Source: Gordionus sp. m RMFG-2023 (lineage: Eukaryota > Nematomorpha > Gordioida > Chordodea > Parachordodidae). Taken from it: 64,000 nt of DNA. This document shows, one piece after another, positions 36,106 through 50,400 of the stretch. The stretch covers positions 69,541,561-69,605,560 of the forward strand of contig NC_088775.1 of the NCBI RefSeq assembly GCF_954871325.1, in the 5' to 3' direction. Made by a program: the position numbers and the translations under genes. Position 1 is the stretch's first letter, and each line of letters begins with the position of its first letter. The notes beneath the pieces are model-generated. The model was not told the origin of the DNA and did no database searches. It saw nothing but the letters and a program-made list of their open reading frames with translations.

Positions 36106-36404
36106 TAGGCGATAGTTTTATGGGCGTTGTTTTAGTTTCTTATTTATTGACCGCGTTTTATAAATTTAAAAATCTGATTTTGGTGGAAATGTATTTCAAT
36201 TTGTGATACCAATTTCTATAAGATTTCAGACAATTTTATTGTAAATTTTTGAAGAATTAGTTACATAAATTTATGAAATTTATAGGGTAGGTATTCTACA
36301 CATATTAGAATATATTCCCGGTAAGATAAGATGGTTTAACTTCAAAAATCAGGCTCAATAACCTTAAATGAAACTAAAACAACACTTATCAAACTATCGC
36401 TTTA
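36106..36404. mobile_element. mariner-type MITE with TA flanks
   Basis: TA-GGCGATAGTTTTATGGGCGT on the left pairs with ACACTTATCAAACTATCGCTT-TA on the right, and the arms continue through AATTTAAAAATCTGATTTT and TAGGGTAGGTATTC to a short centre. About 299 bp, no coding; an almost full-length hairpin. Confidence 0.88.
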
Positions 36405-36409
36405 CCAAA

Positions 36410-39400
36410 AATTCTTTAATAATCAAATTTTAAAATAGTAAAAATAATTTAATATCCGTACAATAATCATAAATCGATAAAAAAAAAGGATTCTACAAAA
36501 TTAAAATTGAACTTACTAAAATAAAGTAGATCAAAAAAAAAATTTAGTCCAAGGTTTTTAGAGTAAAATTGCTCAAAAATTATCAAAATTTCTATTCTAA
36601 GAAAAAAGTGCTTATTTGAAAATAAATAAATAAAACACATTTTCTTATTTCAAGCATGATCATTTTCAGATATAAGAGATAAAAATGACAAATTATGATA
36701 AAGAAATTACTAAATATTTTTTTTAAATTTGTTAGGAAAATTTAACAATAATTCAGAGTATGAGAAAATAAAATAAAAGGAAATGTAATTTAAAATTCTA
36801 TATTATAATATATAATCGTTTAAAATTATATCGCCAACGTTTTCGCCTCATCTTGAAATCTCTGTAAAAATTTATATAATAGTATATTTTATTTATTTTT
36901 TACCTTACCAATAGTTTGGAGAATTAGAAGAATGTAGATTTGTTTGATTTGCTCAAATTTTAAACATTTTATATTATTAACGTTAAAATTTATACCTAAG
37001 GATAGACGAAATTTCATGAAATTTATAATATATTTTAATTTTAAAAAATCACTGGATTATGACTCAATCAATTATTTTTTTTAAATAATAAAATAAATAC
37101 TTTTGATGACATATCATTGAGAATGTTTTTTTTTTATTTTTAAAATGCAAGAATGATAGATTAATATAAAAAATTAAAAATAAGTAAAAATAAGTAAAAA
37201 AATTTAAACAAAAAAAAATGATTTTTTTATATATTGATTTGTAAATATTGATCAATATAAAAGAAGAATAAATCAATGATATTAAAAAGTTTTTTTTATT
37301 TATTTATAATAGTTTTTGTTTATAAATAATATTATCGTAATAGTAATTGTATTTGTAATTGCAAAGTAAGTCATTGACATCTTGATAAAAGTAATAATTA
37401 TTATTAATAGTAAAAATGATTATTAATAATAACAAATTTTAAAAATATAATTTAATTTAATACTAGTATCATTATCATATTATAAAATTATATTTTAGTT
37501 TTACTACTTTTACTTTTGATTTAACTAAGAAAAATTTGTGGGCAATTTTATATTAATATAAGTCACTTTTCGGAATTTCGAATTTAATTTGTTGATATGA
37601 GATATTTTTTTTTTGAAAGCTATGTTATTTGATGATTATTTTTTAAATGAATGAAGGATTATTAAATGGTAATTGGTAACGCTTAAAAAAGACCTTCAAT
37701 TATATAAAAGTCATAATAATTAATAGTTTACGTATTATAGAATATGAATTAATTGATGAAATTATTAGAAACAAGAGTGACTTTTTACAATTATCTACCT
37801 TATTTTTAAAATAAATATTTTTCAGATGAATATTTGTATAATTATTATGTATAAAACCCTAGCTCATCCGCATCTCGTAAGAACTATATAGTATTTAAAA
37901 AACAAAAGTAGATTTCCAACCACTTTTTTTTCTCCAAATAATCGCAGTTGCACACCGATCCGTTAATATATGCAAAAACGGCTCAACCCATCCCAGAACA
38001 ACCCGTTAAAATTTTAATAATTTTTTTTTAACCAACTCGCGAAAATTAATTACATAATGGAAAAAAAATCACAGATTTTGATTCTTTTAAGCTAGTAGTT
38101 AATTTTTTTACGAAAATCCTGGCCGAACTCGTGGATTGGGCAATAAAATATGACGAATTGTAAAAAATATACGGGTCGGGGCAAGTTAGAAATTTTTTTA
38201 AGCATTACAATCAAGTTGATTTACGTCTTTTTCCTTCATAAAAAATTATAATGAACTGGACCGGACAGCTTGTACAAAATTATTATGTATGGGCCGGGTA
38301 AAATAATTTACAAGCCTGACCTAAAAACCTTTTTAAAATTTACACAAGCGGCACCGACTTTTACATTATCTTAATTTTATATTTCAAAAGAAGAATATTT
38401 GGGGAATATTGATTTGTATTATATATTTATAATTTAAAAAAAAAGTTTTATTTGAAAATTAATTAAGTGTAGTTACAAGTTAGTAGTGAATGGCCAGTGT
38501 TCAAATTTCAATTTTTTTTTCCCAAACTAAATTTTTTCGTTTTTTTTATTTTTAAAAATGGTAATGAATAATAAAATGAAAGTCGGGATACTAGAAATAT
38601 CTAAATAATTTTAATATTTTACTTATACTGGGCTGAAGAAAAAAAACTTTCTTTATATTATTATTATAATACTTATAAAAGGATAAATAAAAAGTTTAGT
38701 TATTTCAGACAATCAATAATTCTTCTACTTGTTATCGATGCCAAAATTAAAAAACGCGCCCTAGAAATAATTGGCACTTTAAATCTCTCATTCCAACGAG
38801 CCATAATATTAATTAGAAATATTAATGCTATATTTCTTTCATGTTCTTCCTTTTTTTTTGTTTATTGAATATTACGTATAAATAATGCTACCTAATAGCC
38901 CCGCCCTCCTTAGCGAAATACTTCCTATGCCTATGATGGATGTATGGTAGTAATTGTATTCGACATAAATATCATGTTAGCTGATAGCTATTATTTAGTT
39001 TATATGGGCAAAAGAAAAGAGAATTATAATGGTAGACTAGGAATTGTCTTAATTCAAGTCCTGCATATTGTTTGTATAATTTCCTATTTACAAAATATTA
39101 TCATCAAAAAGCCTCAATATTTGCCAACCTTTGCACTCATAAGGGCTATATTATTTCAACTTTTATGTAACCAAATAACATTCATTAACAGAAACTAAAT
39201 TTTTATAACCTTATTTTTTTCAAATATTTTAGTAAATTTAAAACCGAAATAAACCCTTTTAAAATTGTTTAAAGGCGTTAGTCCCTAAATTAATCGAACA
39301 ACATTTTTAGCCGTGGTAACCTTTACTTTGCAATACATAGGCCACGTGTTTGAATTCAGCTCAACCTATATTTTTTTCATGTTAAATTTTTTCTTTTGCT

Positions 39401-42400
39401 AAATTTGTTAATAGGGATAGAAGTTTTCTAGGAATTTCAGAAGATCTGCCCGAATCCATCGAAGCACAGTTATCAGCTAAACTTAAGCTTATATAATTTA
39501 AAAAAATACCCATTTTTTTCAGTATTATTTTCCAACAAAAATGTTTATATTATATTCAGTCCAAGTTGTACAACTGAATCTTCCGAGCTATTGAAAAAGA
39601 GTGATTTAAATTTGTGCATTAGAAATGAATGCTTAATTTTTTAATAATTAAGAGATTTTTACCATTTAAGATAAATATTATTCTTAAAAATAATTTTAGC
39701 TTGTCGTATTAATTTTAAAATCAAATAAAAATGTTAAAAACGAATAGCAAAAAATTATAGATACTTTTATGTACAGTATCAACATTCTAACAAATAAAAC
39801 AGTCTCAGTAGAAAATTTCTATAAACAGTTTCAAGTAAACGGGTTATTTTGATTGGGTCTTCCTCAATCTTATGCCAAACCACTATGAACCAATCCGATC
39901 ACTTCCTTACACTACCCTGCCACCATTTACTTGAATTTTCATCTTACAGATGTTTTGACTAAGTTAACATTACAAATTAAACAATATACCTCGATCGATA
40001 AAAAAATATATATAAAATCAATAAAAAGAATTGTTATATTTTATAAAAGAATAGGAAAGAGAAGAATAATGATTGGGAAAATAAATAAATAAAAACAAAG
40101 TACACACATGAGTTTTCTATTATATTATTATATTATATAGACCTGGCGCAAAATGACCAATCGAATTGATTCACAGACCGTGTAAATCAATCACGAAATC
40201 GTCTATAACTGAACTTCTAAAGAGTTGTGACAATCACGGATATTTTACCGAACTTCGTACTTTCCTAGTGGTTTTAATTGATTTGACGAAAGGATAAAAT
40301 ATTCTTTGGGTCATTGCTCCTTAAAAAATTTAAAAATATACTATATATTTTTTATTATCCTTTTCTTTTTTTAACAAAAAAAAAATTTATAATCTATAAA
40401 ATATAAGAAAATATTTTTTTAAAAAAATCTATATATCAAGATATTTCATAATAGTTTAGTATTTATAGAGTGACCACTCAATTGATGACTCATAGGTCTT
40501 TACTTTCTTTTAAAACAGACAGTTTTTTAAATTATTTGCTCGGACGAAGTGTACTTTATAGATGTAGTTTTTATCCAATAATTTAATTTTCATCATACTT
40601 AGTAAAAATAAAAACAATCGTATCTGCCATAATAATAAGATAAATAATTGTAAAAACCTTTCTTAAGTTTGAAATTTAGAACCGGAATTAGAAGTTGACA
40701 CCCTTGGTATAGTAGACAAATCTAGGAACTGGAACTTGGAATCCTTCTTAAAATTTATAGGAACCGGATTAACATTTATAGGAAAAAAGTGCAAGCATTT
40801 TATATCATATATTGTTCAAAATCTTGCATGATTCATTTTTAGAGAGTTTGTTTTATTGGTTAAATTTCTTTTTGACCCTTCAAACCCCCGAAATAATGTC
40901 AAATTTAAGAATCTAGTTTTAAAAAATCAATATTATATTGGCAGACAAGATGAAATATAAACGAATATTTTTATTATGGTCTATTAATTAAGATTTGTTT
41001 ATTTTGGCAAAAAAAATAAAGCCACCTGCCTAAATAAATAATAAGCTCTATTTTTACCTTAGGTCAGCTGGTCGTATTTAATAATTTGTTTGGAGAAATT
41101 TTCTTAAATGTTTTGTAAAAATGCGAATGTCTATAAATATAAGAATAGACTTTAAGGTTGTGTCCAAAACATCAAAAAATTCGATTTGCCACTTTTGAAA
41201 TTTTTTTGAAAAAAAAATAAATAAGCTTTATTTAAATATAAAAATAAAAATTTTTGCAAAATAATTCTGTGAAATTTTAAAATTTTCGAAAATTTAAATA
41301 CTATTTCATTAAAATTTTTAAATCTCTGAAAGTTCTAAAATATCTTCTCCATTTAGAAAAGATTTTAATAGTCTAAAAAAACAAAATCCATCTATTTTAA
41401 AATTTACCGTATATTCGAATTGCCTCAAATGAGAATAAAAGACATTTTCATTTTTTAATGGAATATGTTTGAAGTGATATTATTAAGTGATTGATTGTCA
41501 ATGATAAATAAAGAACAAAATAACACTTTAACAATTTGTTTTTATAATGCCATTAATTATGATTTTAATAGGTCAATCTTCTAAACTAGTTTTACTTTTT
41601 AAACGAATTATTGATTATTTTTTACCTCTTTAAAAAAAGGAGATCTGAATTTGAAGCATCATGGAGCATGCTGATAAAATATACTGAGTTCGCTTAGAAA
41701 GGTTTCCTTTTGGGCACATTGATTTAAAAATCTTCAACCTTTTTTTAATATATTTTTTTTTTATCTAGATTCTAGAAAAAAACATGTAAGGGGGCGAAAT
41801 AATTTATACCGAATTTGTCTAAAAAAATATTTATATTAATTTTCTGCAACATAAACATTGTACTCTTTAAAATGGAAGGAGGGGACCAATTCTCGAAAAT
41901 ATCATTCTTATCATTTTTTGTAATTGTGTGTGATACTTAAGTAGAATTTTTAATGTATTTGTTTTCGACTTATATATTTTTTTCAGTGACCAAAAATATT
42001 TTATTTTATTTTCAGTTAAAATAAAAAAAATAGTATATATAATATATATATAATATATTTTTTAGTGTATATATATTTTTTTTTCAATTTGCGGTTATAT
42101 CAGGATAAACGATAACATTTATCATTTAAAAATGGTTTTATAGATGTTTCTTTTTGAAAAAAGAAAGAAAGCAAAGTCCGAAATGGGATTTTTTGATAAT
42201 AAAAATCGATATTTTAAATATTATTAAATTGTATATAGTGTATCATTTATATATTTTAATACAAAAATTATGCGGAAATATATAAAACACCATCCTATTC
42301 CTTCCATGGTTGGAGAGGATTAGAAGCATTTAGCAGCTCGTCGATGCGTAGCTTGACTCAGGAATGTATAATACGAGAAGAGGAATAATAAGATCGTAAA

Positions 42401-42465
42401 ATGAAGGTAATTAGATAATTGTAAAGATGCTATTGTCATCAGAATAAAGGTGAAAAGGATTTATG
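36410..42465. other. long gene-free A/T-rich stretch
   Basis: Mostly low-complexity A/T. Worn element scraps with CCCG/CGGG words lie at about 37950-38350. No protein, RNA gene or clear element boundary was seen. Confidence 0.45.
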
Positions 42466-42472
42466 ATTTCAG

Positions 42473-42795
42473 TAACGCGAATGTTTGATGTGTGTTGTTT
42501 TATTTTTTGTTATTTTTTACACTTAAAATCATTTAATGAGTGCGTTTCTTTTAAATTTAAAAATCTAATTTTAACTAATATGTATTCCAATATGTGTAGA
42601 ATACCTATCGTATAAATTATTTCAGACAATTTTATGATGAATCTTTGAATATTAATTTATATCAATTTCATAAATTTTACAATATTTTATAATATCTTCT
42701 AAATTTTATTACATGCTGAAATATGTAGGGTAGGTATTCTACACATATTTGAATACAATTAAAAATAAAACAACACCCATCAAACAATCGCCTTA
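42473..42795. mobile_element. mariner-type MITE with TA flanks
   Basis: TA-ACGCGAATGTTTGATGTGTG on the left against CACCCATCAAACAATCGCCT-TA on the right; the inner arms hold GTGTAGAATACCTATCG against GGGTAGGTATTCTACAC. Same family as 36106-36404. About 323 bp, no coding. Confidence 0.88.
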
Positions 42796-42799
42796 TTAA

Positions 42800-45700
42800 A
42801 ATTTCTTTTTTTAAATTTATATACTAATTTTGATTTAGATTCCCCATTTTATCTTTCTTTCTGATTTGGAATAATTCGGTGGCTCTTTGAAAGAACATAA
42901 TTTACTTAAGCTATTTTTTCGAATTCTGACAAAAACTAAAAACATAGTGAAAATGATTGAATTTATTATAAAAATTAATGTAGTGCATCTGTCAAGGGTT
43001 CAACACTACCATCCATGCTCCAATGAAAATATTTTTAGCATGACTAAAAATTTGTTGATAAACGGGGATATTTCACTGATGAAATCAATTATATTATATA
43101 TTTTATATATAAAGTCAACTGAATAAAATAAATTCAAAAAAAATTATTAACAGATATGGATATTTTAAAATGACACTTTTAAGGATTCTACAGCATATCA
43201 AAATTTACAGAAAATAACAAACGAAATAGAACCCATGATTTCATAACGTTATCTGAATAATTGGCCAAAAACACCCGATTTTTAGAATTAGAATTGCTTA
43301 TAAAAATAATAAATTCTTTTCTATACCTTATTTCTTCCATCTAATATTCTAAAACTTTATCAAAATTTTTTAAAAATGCACAATCATCTCATTTTATAAA
43401 ATAATACAGAAAAAATATAATTATGCTAGCTAGATACGAGTTTGACAATAACCAGTTTTTCAAGTATATAAAGTCTTTCTAATGGTTTCTTCCTTCAAAT
43501 ACATTCTATTCTTCATTATCATATTTGTCCCTATTGAGAATAATCGCTCAGATGAAGCCGGAGATCCCTGACTGGCCAATATATCAATTGCCATTTTCGA
43601 CTACACGGGAAAATGATCCTCATGCAGTCTTCGCCATTCTCATGGGATCTTACTAGAAGCGATTCTTAATTTATTAAGATATGTTTCAACCTCACATATT
43701 GATGCGATCATATTTTGTCGAATATTTTATCCATGTTTAAATGGACGATTGTTTTACCAGATGAGTATTACTTTTACATTTCACTTTGTATTCATTATAA
43801 TATTTCCTTAAATTTTTCTAATAAAGTTGTCGTCTTTATGTTATATGAGGCATAATTGTTCAAATAATTCCATTATAAATAATTTCCAATAATTTCGAAT
43901 AATACGAAAATTTTTAATAACACGAATAATTTCGAATAATACGAATAATTTCTAATAATACGAATAATTCCGAATTCAAATAATAAAAAATTTAATATTT
44001 GACAAATACTTTTATACTTTTTCTCATGATTCATATTCGAGCTATTCGTATTCATAAAATATGAAAAGAATCGAATCAAATCAATCAATCGAATATCGAA
44101 TAACAGATAATTCGTTTTATGCCCAATTTTAATAATATATTTACAATTTTGATACCATGCACCTTACATGATTATAATAAAAAAATCTTTAATGTATCTT
44201 TAATTTTTTAAGAGTGTATCTGTATTTAGTCTAAATACCTTCTTAATTTATCTTGTTGAAAAATATCTAACTCTGAAACCAAGCTAGTGTCACCAGGTTT
44301 TTTTTCTACCTCTATTTATATTATCACTACATAAATAAAAATTTTAGAGAATATTCTAATGGTAGAATTGAAATAAAGATATTTGTTCAGGAACATGTTT
44401 TGGATAGTTCTAAAACTTGGACCGGAAGATAAAAAATTGACAGGAACGCTAAAATGTATTTGTACGGGATAACTGGCAATTTAATTGTTTGGTAAAAAAT
44501 AAATTACCTTTCGAGTTGAATACCATACAAAAAAGTGAAGACTTGCTAAACCCCAGGCTCATTTTATCCCAAATTTTCCGAATCTATCCTAATCTTATAA
44601 TTGAATTTAGGAGTCCCATTTTGGTTGACAATAAAAAAAAATGCGATTTTGCTTAAAAAGGGTTTCGACTTACTAGCCATTTAGTCATAGTATTTATAAG
44701 TTATAAATAAAGAAAAGGAAAAAAAAATCATAATAAAAATTTCTTCACAAAAATTTGAATTTCTTCTCCTAATTTTTTTTATAAATTTAGTACACTCTAG
44801 CTTATTTTCCATCATGAAAATTAAGATTGTGTATATATATATTGTTTTAGGGAATATTTATAAAATTTAGAAATTGAGAACAATATCCTTATTGGAATTA
44901 ATCTAAAATTTCATAATTTTTTATGAAAATTATTAATTTGAAAAATTTGAAATCCATATTTATTTAATAAAAAAATGTATTTTTTTAATTAAGATCATAT
45001 TACTCCCTTTTTTAAAAATATATAGAAATTTTGGTAATAAATAAGACTACGTTGATTTACTCACTTTTACTTTTCAAAAAAAAAAAATACATTCCTCCTT
45101 TGATTTTAAATCTAGCATTTTTTCCTATCAACATTTTCTTTAAATATTATATAATTTTTTAAAACTTGACCAACATATATTTTGTCTTATCAGTTCATAA
45201 ATTTGTCATTTATTTAAAAAAAACTTCTTCCCGAGAAGGAGGAGGGGAGTAACCGTCTACCTCTAGACTAAATGTTTATAATTTTGTTTATATCTATGTC
45301 AAATTAGAGAGGTCTGACTTTTAAATTATTAATTTTTTTAATTGAAAATCTGATTAAATTTATAGGAGGCAAGAAGAAGAAAAAAACAGAAGGGATGGGG
45401 AATCCATTGATTTTAAATTACAAAAAAGAGAATTTTTATTTTTGAAATATACTTTTTTGATAAAATAAATTGTTACTCTATGGTGTTTCGCCTCTTCTAT
45501 TTTTTTAAATTATGTAATACGAAACTTTTGCTAAAATTTAAATGAAATTTTTTTTTTAAAAAAAAAACTTTCCATTTGGCTTTAAAATATTCCATAATAA
45601 AATTTGCACTTTCTTTTCCACCATTTGTGGGATTGATCATGGAAATGAATAAAAATGAATAAAATTGATTAAAAATTTTTACATAAAAAGAAAAAAAAAG

Positions 45701-47290
45701 TTTCAGGGGAAGGGGGGGGGGGGGAGTGGTTAAAGGAAATTTCTTTTATATAATAAAAGATCCACATTTCAAAAAAATTTTATGCTTCTTTGCGTTATGA
45801 TGAAAAGTTAAGCTAATTATGTGCAATTAATTTATGGAATAGAAATAATTTATCTGTTTTAATAATTAGAATCATGTTTTATTTTAAAAAAAATTCCCGT
45901 TCATTCTCCCGATATTCCAATTCCAATATAAATAAAAGTGGGCGTTTTTGTAGAAATTTAAAAAAATATTTGATGGTTTTTAAAAAAAATATATCAAACA
46001 CTTTAAGTTTAATAAAAATTTTCAATGATAATAAAGTATTCAAGGATATATTATAGAATAAGAAGCTTAAGAAATAAAATATTGGGTTTAAAGGATTTCT
46101 CTCGGGAGAAATCCTAAAAACATAATCTTCGGGAACCCCCACTTGGTAAACCCCAAGAAAATTTAATAAAATATTTCTTTAGCTATCTCCTATGCAGGAA
46201 TTCTAAGAAGAATCAAGAATTAGTCGGCACCTATTATGATAAAATAAAACAATCTAGCTTTTGCTAACATAAGATCATTGCCCATACCATTTATTTAAAT
46301 CAATCAGATGCTTCATTTAATATACCAGAAATGTAGCCATAAGTATCCGGTTGATTTCATATAGGTAGCCATCTTATGTACACGAATCCTAGTAGTCATA
46401 CCCAGTTTGCAAGAAAACAATAATTCAAAGTTGGGCAAAATTTTAGAAAATTCAGGTGGAAAATGGAGAAATTTTATTTTTAATTATAAAATAATACGAT
46501 ATACTATAAATATATTATATATTTGTAAAAACTATATACTAACGCGAAGGAAATAATAAAAAAACAAATATTATATTATATTATATAATATAATATATAG
46601 GGGAGACGGGGGCCTGTATTTTTTTTAGATATTATAAAGAACAATATATGAATCGATATCTATAACTATACACTATAAAGGTGCCTTATAAATATTTTTA
46701 AAAATATAATCATATTTGTGAAATTTATCTTTTGTAAAAGTTGAAATATTGCCCAACAAACCCCAATAGCGGGGTTAGGTAAACTACCAGGGGGCTTCCT
46801 AAATAATTAGTTTTTCTAGGCTATAATGAATGAAATGCATTTGAATAATTTTATTGTTCAAAATTCTATAATACTTTTAGGTTAAAATTGAAACTTAATT
46901 TTGGTTAATTTAGGTAATAAACATTTTGGACATATTTAAATAAGGAGCTTAAGAAGAGATTATGATTTCTTAGCATAAATCCTAAATACCAATCATACAC
47001 ACTGCCATAATTGAGGTGTATGTTTTAGTAGGCCCCGCTAGCTCTAAATTGACTAATCATGATTGAAATAATATATAGACAAAATAAATACTCATAAAAC
47101 AAATTATCAAATTATAAAAGAGGGTTAAAACTTTGCTAAAAAATGTAATTTATTTATAACTGCTTGACACTAAGTAAAAATTAAAATTTTGTCATGTAAA
47201 AATCTTTTGAATTTTACCTCAAAATTTTATTTCAAAAGATTTCTTGTTTATAGATGCCTACTAATAAAAGCTAAGTTAGAATAAAATTTA
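42800..47290. other. gene-free A/T-rich stretch
   Basis: Nothing firm. A patch of better composition at 43490-43630 holds an unrecognised open frame (…MKPEIPDWPIYQLPFS…); TTCGAATAA repeats lie at 43860-44110; a worn hAT-type end ATCTAACTCTG is at about 44263-44273. Confidence 0.4.
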
Positions 47291-47294
47291 AACC

Positions 47295-47730
47295 TTCTAG
47301 TATATTTAATTTTAAAAGGAGATTCCAATCTCCCCTACTTGTAAGAACACTGTATATAATAATAATATAATTCATATGAATGATTACATTTCTTTCGACA
47401 CCTTTAATTCTAATCCTCCACACTTTGTCATTCACCACGTCCTCCTTAGACTTAAGCTCATAAGTCTTCCACATCCTTTTATTTTTAACTGGGCCCTTTT
47501 TCCTACTATTATTTCGAATTTATTGTGTGACTATTTCTTTTCCAATAAATCCTGTCTCTCTGCTATTTAAATGACCACAATATACCTTGCTTCACTTGAT
47601 CTTAGCTTTAGTTAGAGTGTTCATAAACTTTCCCTAATAACTTTATATCTCCTATGCTCCTTCTTAGTACCCAGCATTTATATGAGCATTCTCATTTTTG
47701 TTGCACCCATTATCTTTTTCTCTGCTCTGC
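47295..47730 (-). pseudogene. RTE-like LINE, C-terminal fragment
   Basis: The minus strand reads ATKMRMLI near 47700 and later ELKSKEDVVNDKVWRIRIKG near 47460-47400, separated by stops. These correspond to the MRMLRW... and DxxDRxxWR blocks at the C-terminus of RTE-like reverse transcriptases, as in the copy at 1659. Several stops and frame changes; much older than that copy. Confidence 0.6.
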
Positions 47731-48835
47731 TTTTCGAAATTATAATAATGAAGCCCTAATAAAAATATTAATCAAATAATATTTACAATATTATATCATT
47801 TTGCTTATGATATATGGTAATTTTTAAAAGAAAAATTATATTAAAATACAAGTCTATTTTATTGTAAAATGTTTTCACTTAGTTTTAAGATTTACATTAA
47901 ATTATATTACAATAAAATGATATTTAACATAAATTATGAATACAAAACAAAACTGAACAAAACTTTAAACAAAAATCAGTATTAATTAAAAATAGATTAT
48001 AAATTTATAAAAAATTAATATATAAGTAAATGAATTAAATTAAATATCTCTCTATTCATGAATGTTGGAGTGTATAAAACTAATATAGATGAATATATTC
48101 ATTGCTATTCTCTGTTGAATAAAAATCCTTATTTGTATTTGGTCCTAATAGTAGTGTGATGTCCTAGATCATTGGAAGACAAGGGGTGAGGGACAAAGGC
48201 AAAGGAAGTAAGAGTAATAGCTATAATAAGTAGGAGTAAATGGTTGGAAGACAATTGAAAATAATATTTAGCAGATTCCTTTCAGCAACGGCTCAGCATC
48301 ATGCTAGGTTAGGAACTAGCCACTCTTTCATGGGATCTTGAATGAACCTTGTGAAACAAACTTAAGTATATATGAGGCAGGTGCCAATTTGAATATTATA
48401 TGCGGAGTATTATGGATGGTGAATAAAAATGTGCTTCGTCACCGTCTTGTAGAGTATTTTCCCGTTTCCTTGAGACAATTTTTATAAATCTAGGGAAAAC
48501 TATTGGGTCCTTATTTTGAGGGTAGGTGGTACCGAGAAATCAATATAAAATTTATTTAATCTCGTTCATTATTACTTTCAAATCACAATTAGATTACGAA
48601 GTGTGCAGATTTATTATAGATAATTATTTATAAAATTTGATTATAAAAACTTTCAAAAAATATATTAGTTCTAGAGGATCTAGGGAAAATATGGAAACAA
48701 AGCTCTCAGATAAATTGTTTGCCTTATAATTTCTGATTTAGCTACAAGTCTGGATTCACACTTCTAGGTATCAAAAAAACAGTGTTAAGCTAGCAGTGCA
48801 TAATAAGATTTAAATTGACGGAGAAAGGCTAAAGG

Positions 48836-49110
48836 CAATGGTGTCTCTAGTCCTTTTAATTTGAGGGGGCTGAACCAAAGATGTTCTAAATTAGATATTC
48901 CGAATTATATAAAATACGGCAAAAAATAATTGGTTCTATGTTTCAAATAATAACTGTGCTTATTAACTCTAAGAGAGGTGCAGACAATGACTGAAGTACT
49001 AACTTAGATTGACGATTCATTTAAAAATAAGCATTGAAGTTAACTGTAGTCAGAGGCCGCGGCTTAAAAATGTATATGGGGCTAAAATTATTTTTAAGGA
49101 TATGTTAATT
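48836..49110. mobile_element. partial hAT element, same family as 57651-59916
   Basis: CAATGGTGTCTCTAGTCC followed by TTTGAGGGGGCTGAACC matches the left end at 57651 (GGCGTCGCTAGCC ... CAGGGGGCTCAAC). A GGCCGCGGC patch near 49055 may be its interior. The right end was not found. Confidence 0.45.
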
Positions 49111-49148
49111 GAAAAAAAATCAAATTTTAATTAATTACTAGTAGAAAG

Positions 49149-49166
49149 CCCGTCAAAAATGACGGG
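49149..49166. repeat. perfect 7-bp stem, 4-bp loop hairpin
   Basis: CCCGTCAAAAATGACGGG, standing out in A/T-rich flanks. Confidence 0.9.
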
Positions 49167-50035
49167 GAATGAGATTTTTATTCATTTTTTACGAAAGATG
49201 TCATGCCAGGATCAAGCTCACAATATTAGGAAGCATCCAAGATCTTATAATTTTAAAAAAGTTTATCAAGCCCAGCTCAACCCTTAATAATTTGTAAAAG
49301 ATATTCCCAAGTCAGGTGCAAGCTAATATTAATTTTGAGGTTCCAAGCCCAGTTCTACCCATTGTAATTTTGAAAATTTTTTCCCGCCTCGGAGATAGTT
49401 AAATTTTTAATATCATCACATGAACGGGAAATATCTGATTTACCAATTAGTCTAATATGGAAAAAAACATGTATATTCCGTATTAAGGGGGGAAGGCCTG
49501 GGCAACCACTTATTAGAGAATCATGACAAATAAAATAAAAATAACCGACTCTTATACTTTTTTGTAATATGATCAATTAAAATTATATCTAAAAAAATGT
49601 TGTTTATTATATAAGGTTATTGTTGTTTTTCAGATAAATTTAATGTATGTCTTGCATTTCTGAAATTATTTATCAAAAAAAATGCTGTCTATTTAAATTA
49701 CAAAAATGCCATTAAACACTAATAAAACTTATATGCAAATTATTTATACATTTTTTAAGATATTTTTTTTTATTGACATATAAATTTAGGATAATTTTTT
49801 AAAAAAATAATGAGGATTATTTATTATGTATTTGATAAAATTAAGAGCAAATCCTTGTTGACATTTTAATCTTTGATGGAAAAAGTGACAAAATAAATCT
49901 GGGCAGTCGTCTGGAGAGGAAATAATTAATTTATAATTTTATATCATTTAGGGTTGTAGACGAAAGTAATGACGGATTACCAAAGCAGTGAACAAAACAC
50001 AATACGTCCTGATAAAGATGATATGCCTATGAATG

Positions 50036-50400
50036 CAAAACGATATTTTTGTCAATGTCAGCATTGATATCCCCCTCAATAGAATCATGAACGACAATGT
50101 TAACTAAACCATAAAACGGTCCTAAGTATTGTTATAAAGGCCACGACAGAACAACTGCATATTTTTCCATTAATAAAGTGATGAAATTGGCTGTACTGTA
50201 CATTCAAGTTTAAACACGCAAAACGATATTTCTGTCAATGTCGGAATTGGTATCACCTTCTAAAATAGAATCATGAACGACAATGTTAACTCAACCATAA
50301 AACGGTCGTAGTATTGTTATAAAGCCCACGACAGAAATACTGCATATTTTTCCATTATTAAAGGGGATGAAATTGGCCGTACTTACATTCAAGTTTGAAC
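50036..50400 (+). repeat. 183-bp direct tandem duplication
   Basis: AAACGATATTTxTGTCAATGTC at 50038 recurs at 50221, and the two copies align throughout (AGAATCATGAACGACAATG, CATAAAACGGTC, CACGACAGAA, TGCATATTTTTCCATTA) with scattered changes and small indels. Composition is more balanced than the flanks. On the minus strand one copy has a short open frame, but no family is recognised. Confidence 0.9.

Noticed and set aside
38944-39198. An 84-codon membrane-like frame
   Set aside because: Hydrophobic composition is expected by chance in such A/T-rich DNA; no family, no neighbours.
40130-40330. Possible MITE with GCAAAATGACC/GGGTCATTGC ends
   Set aside because: Only about ten pairing bases with no target duplication and no inner pairing.
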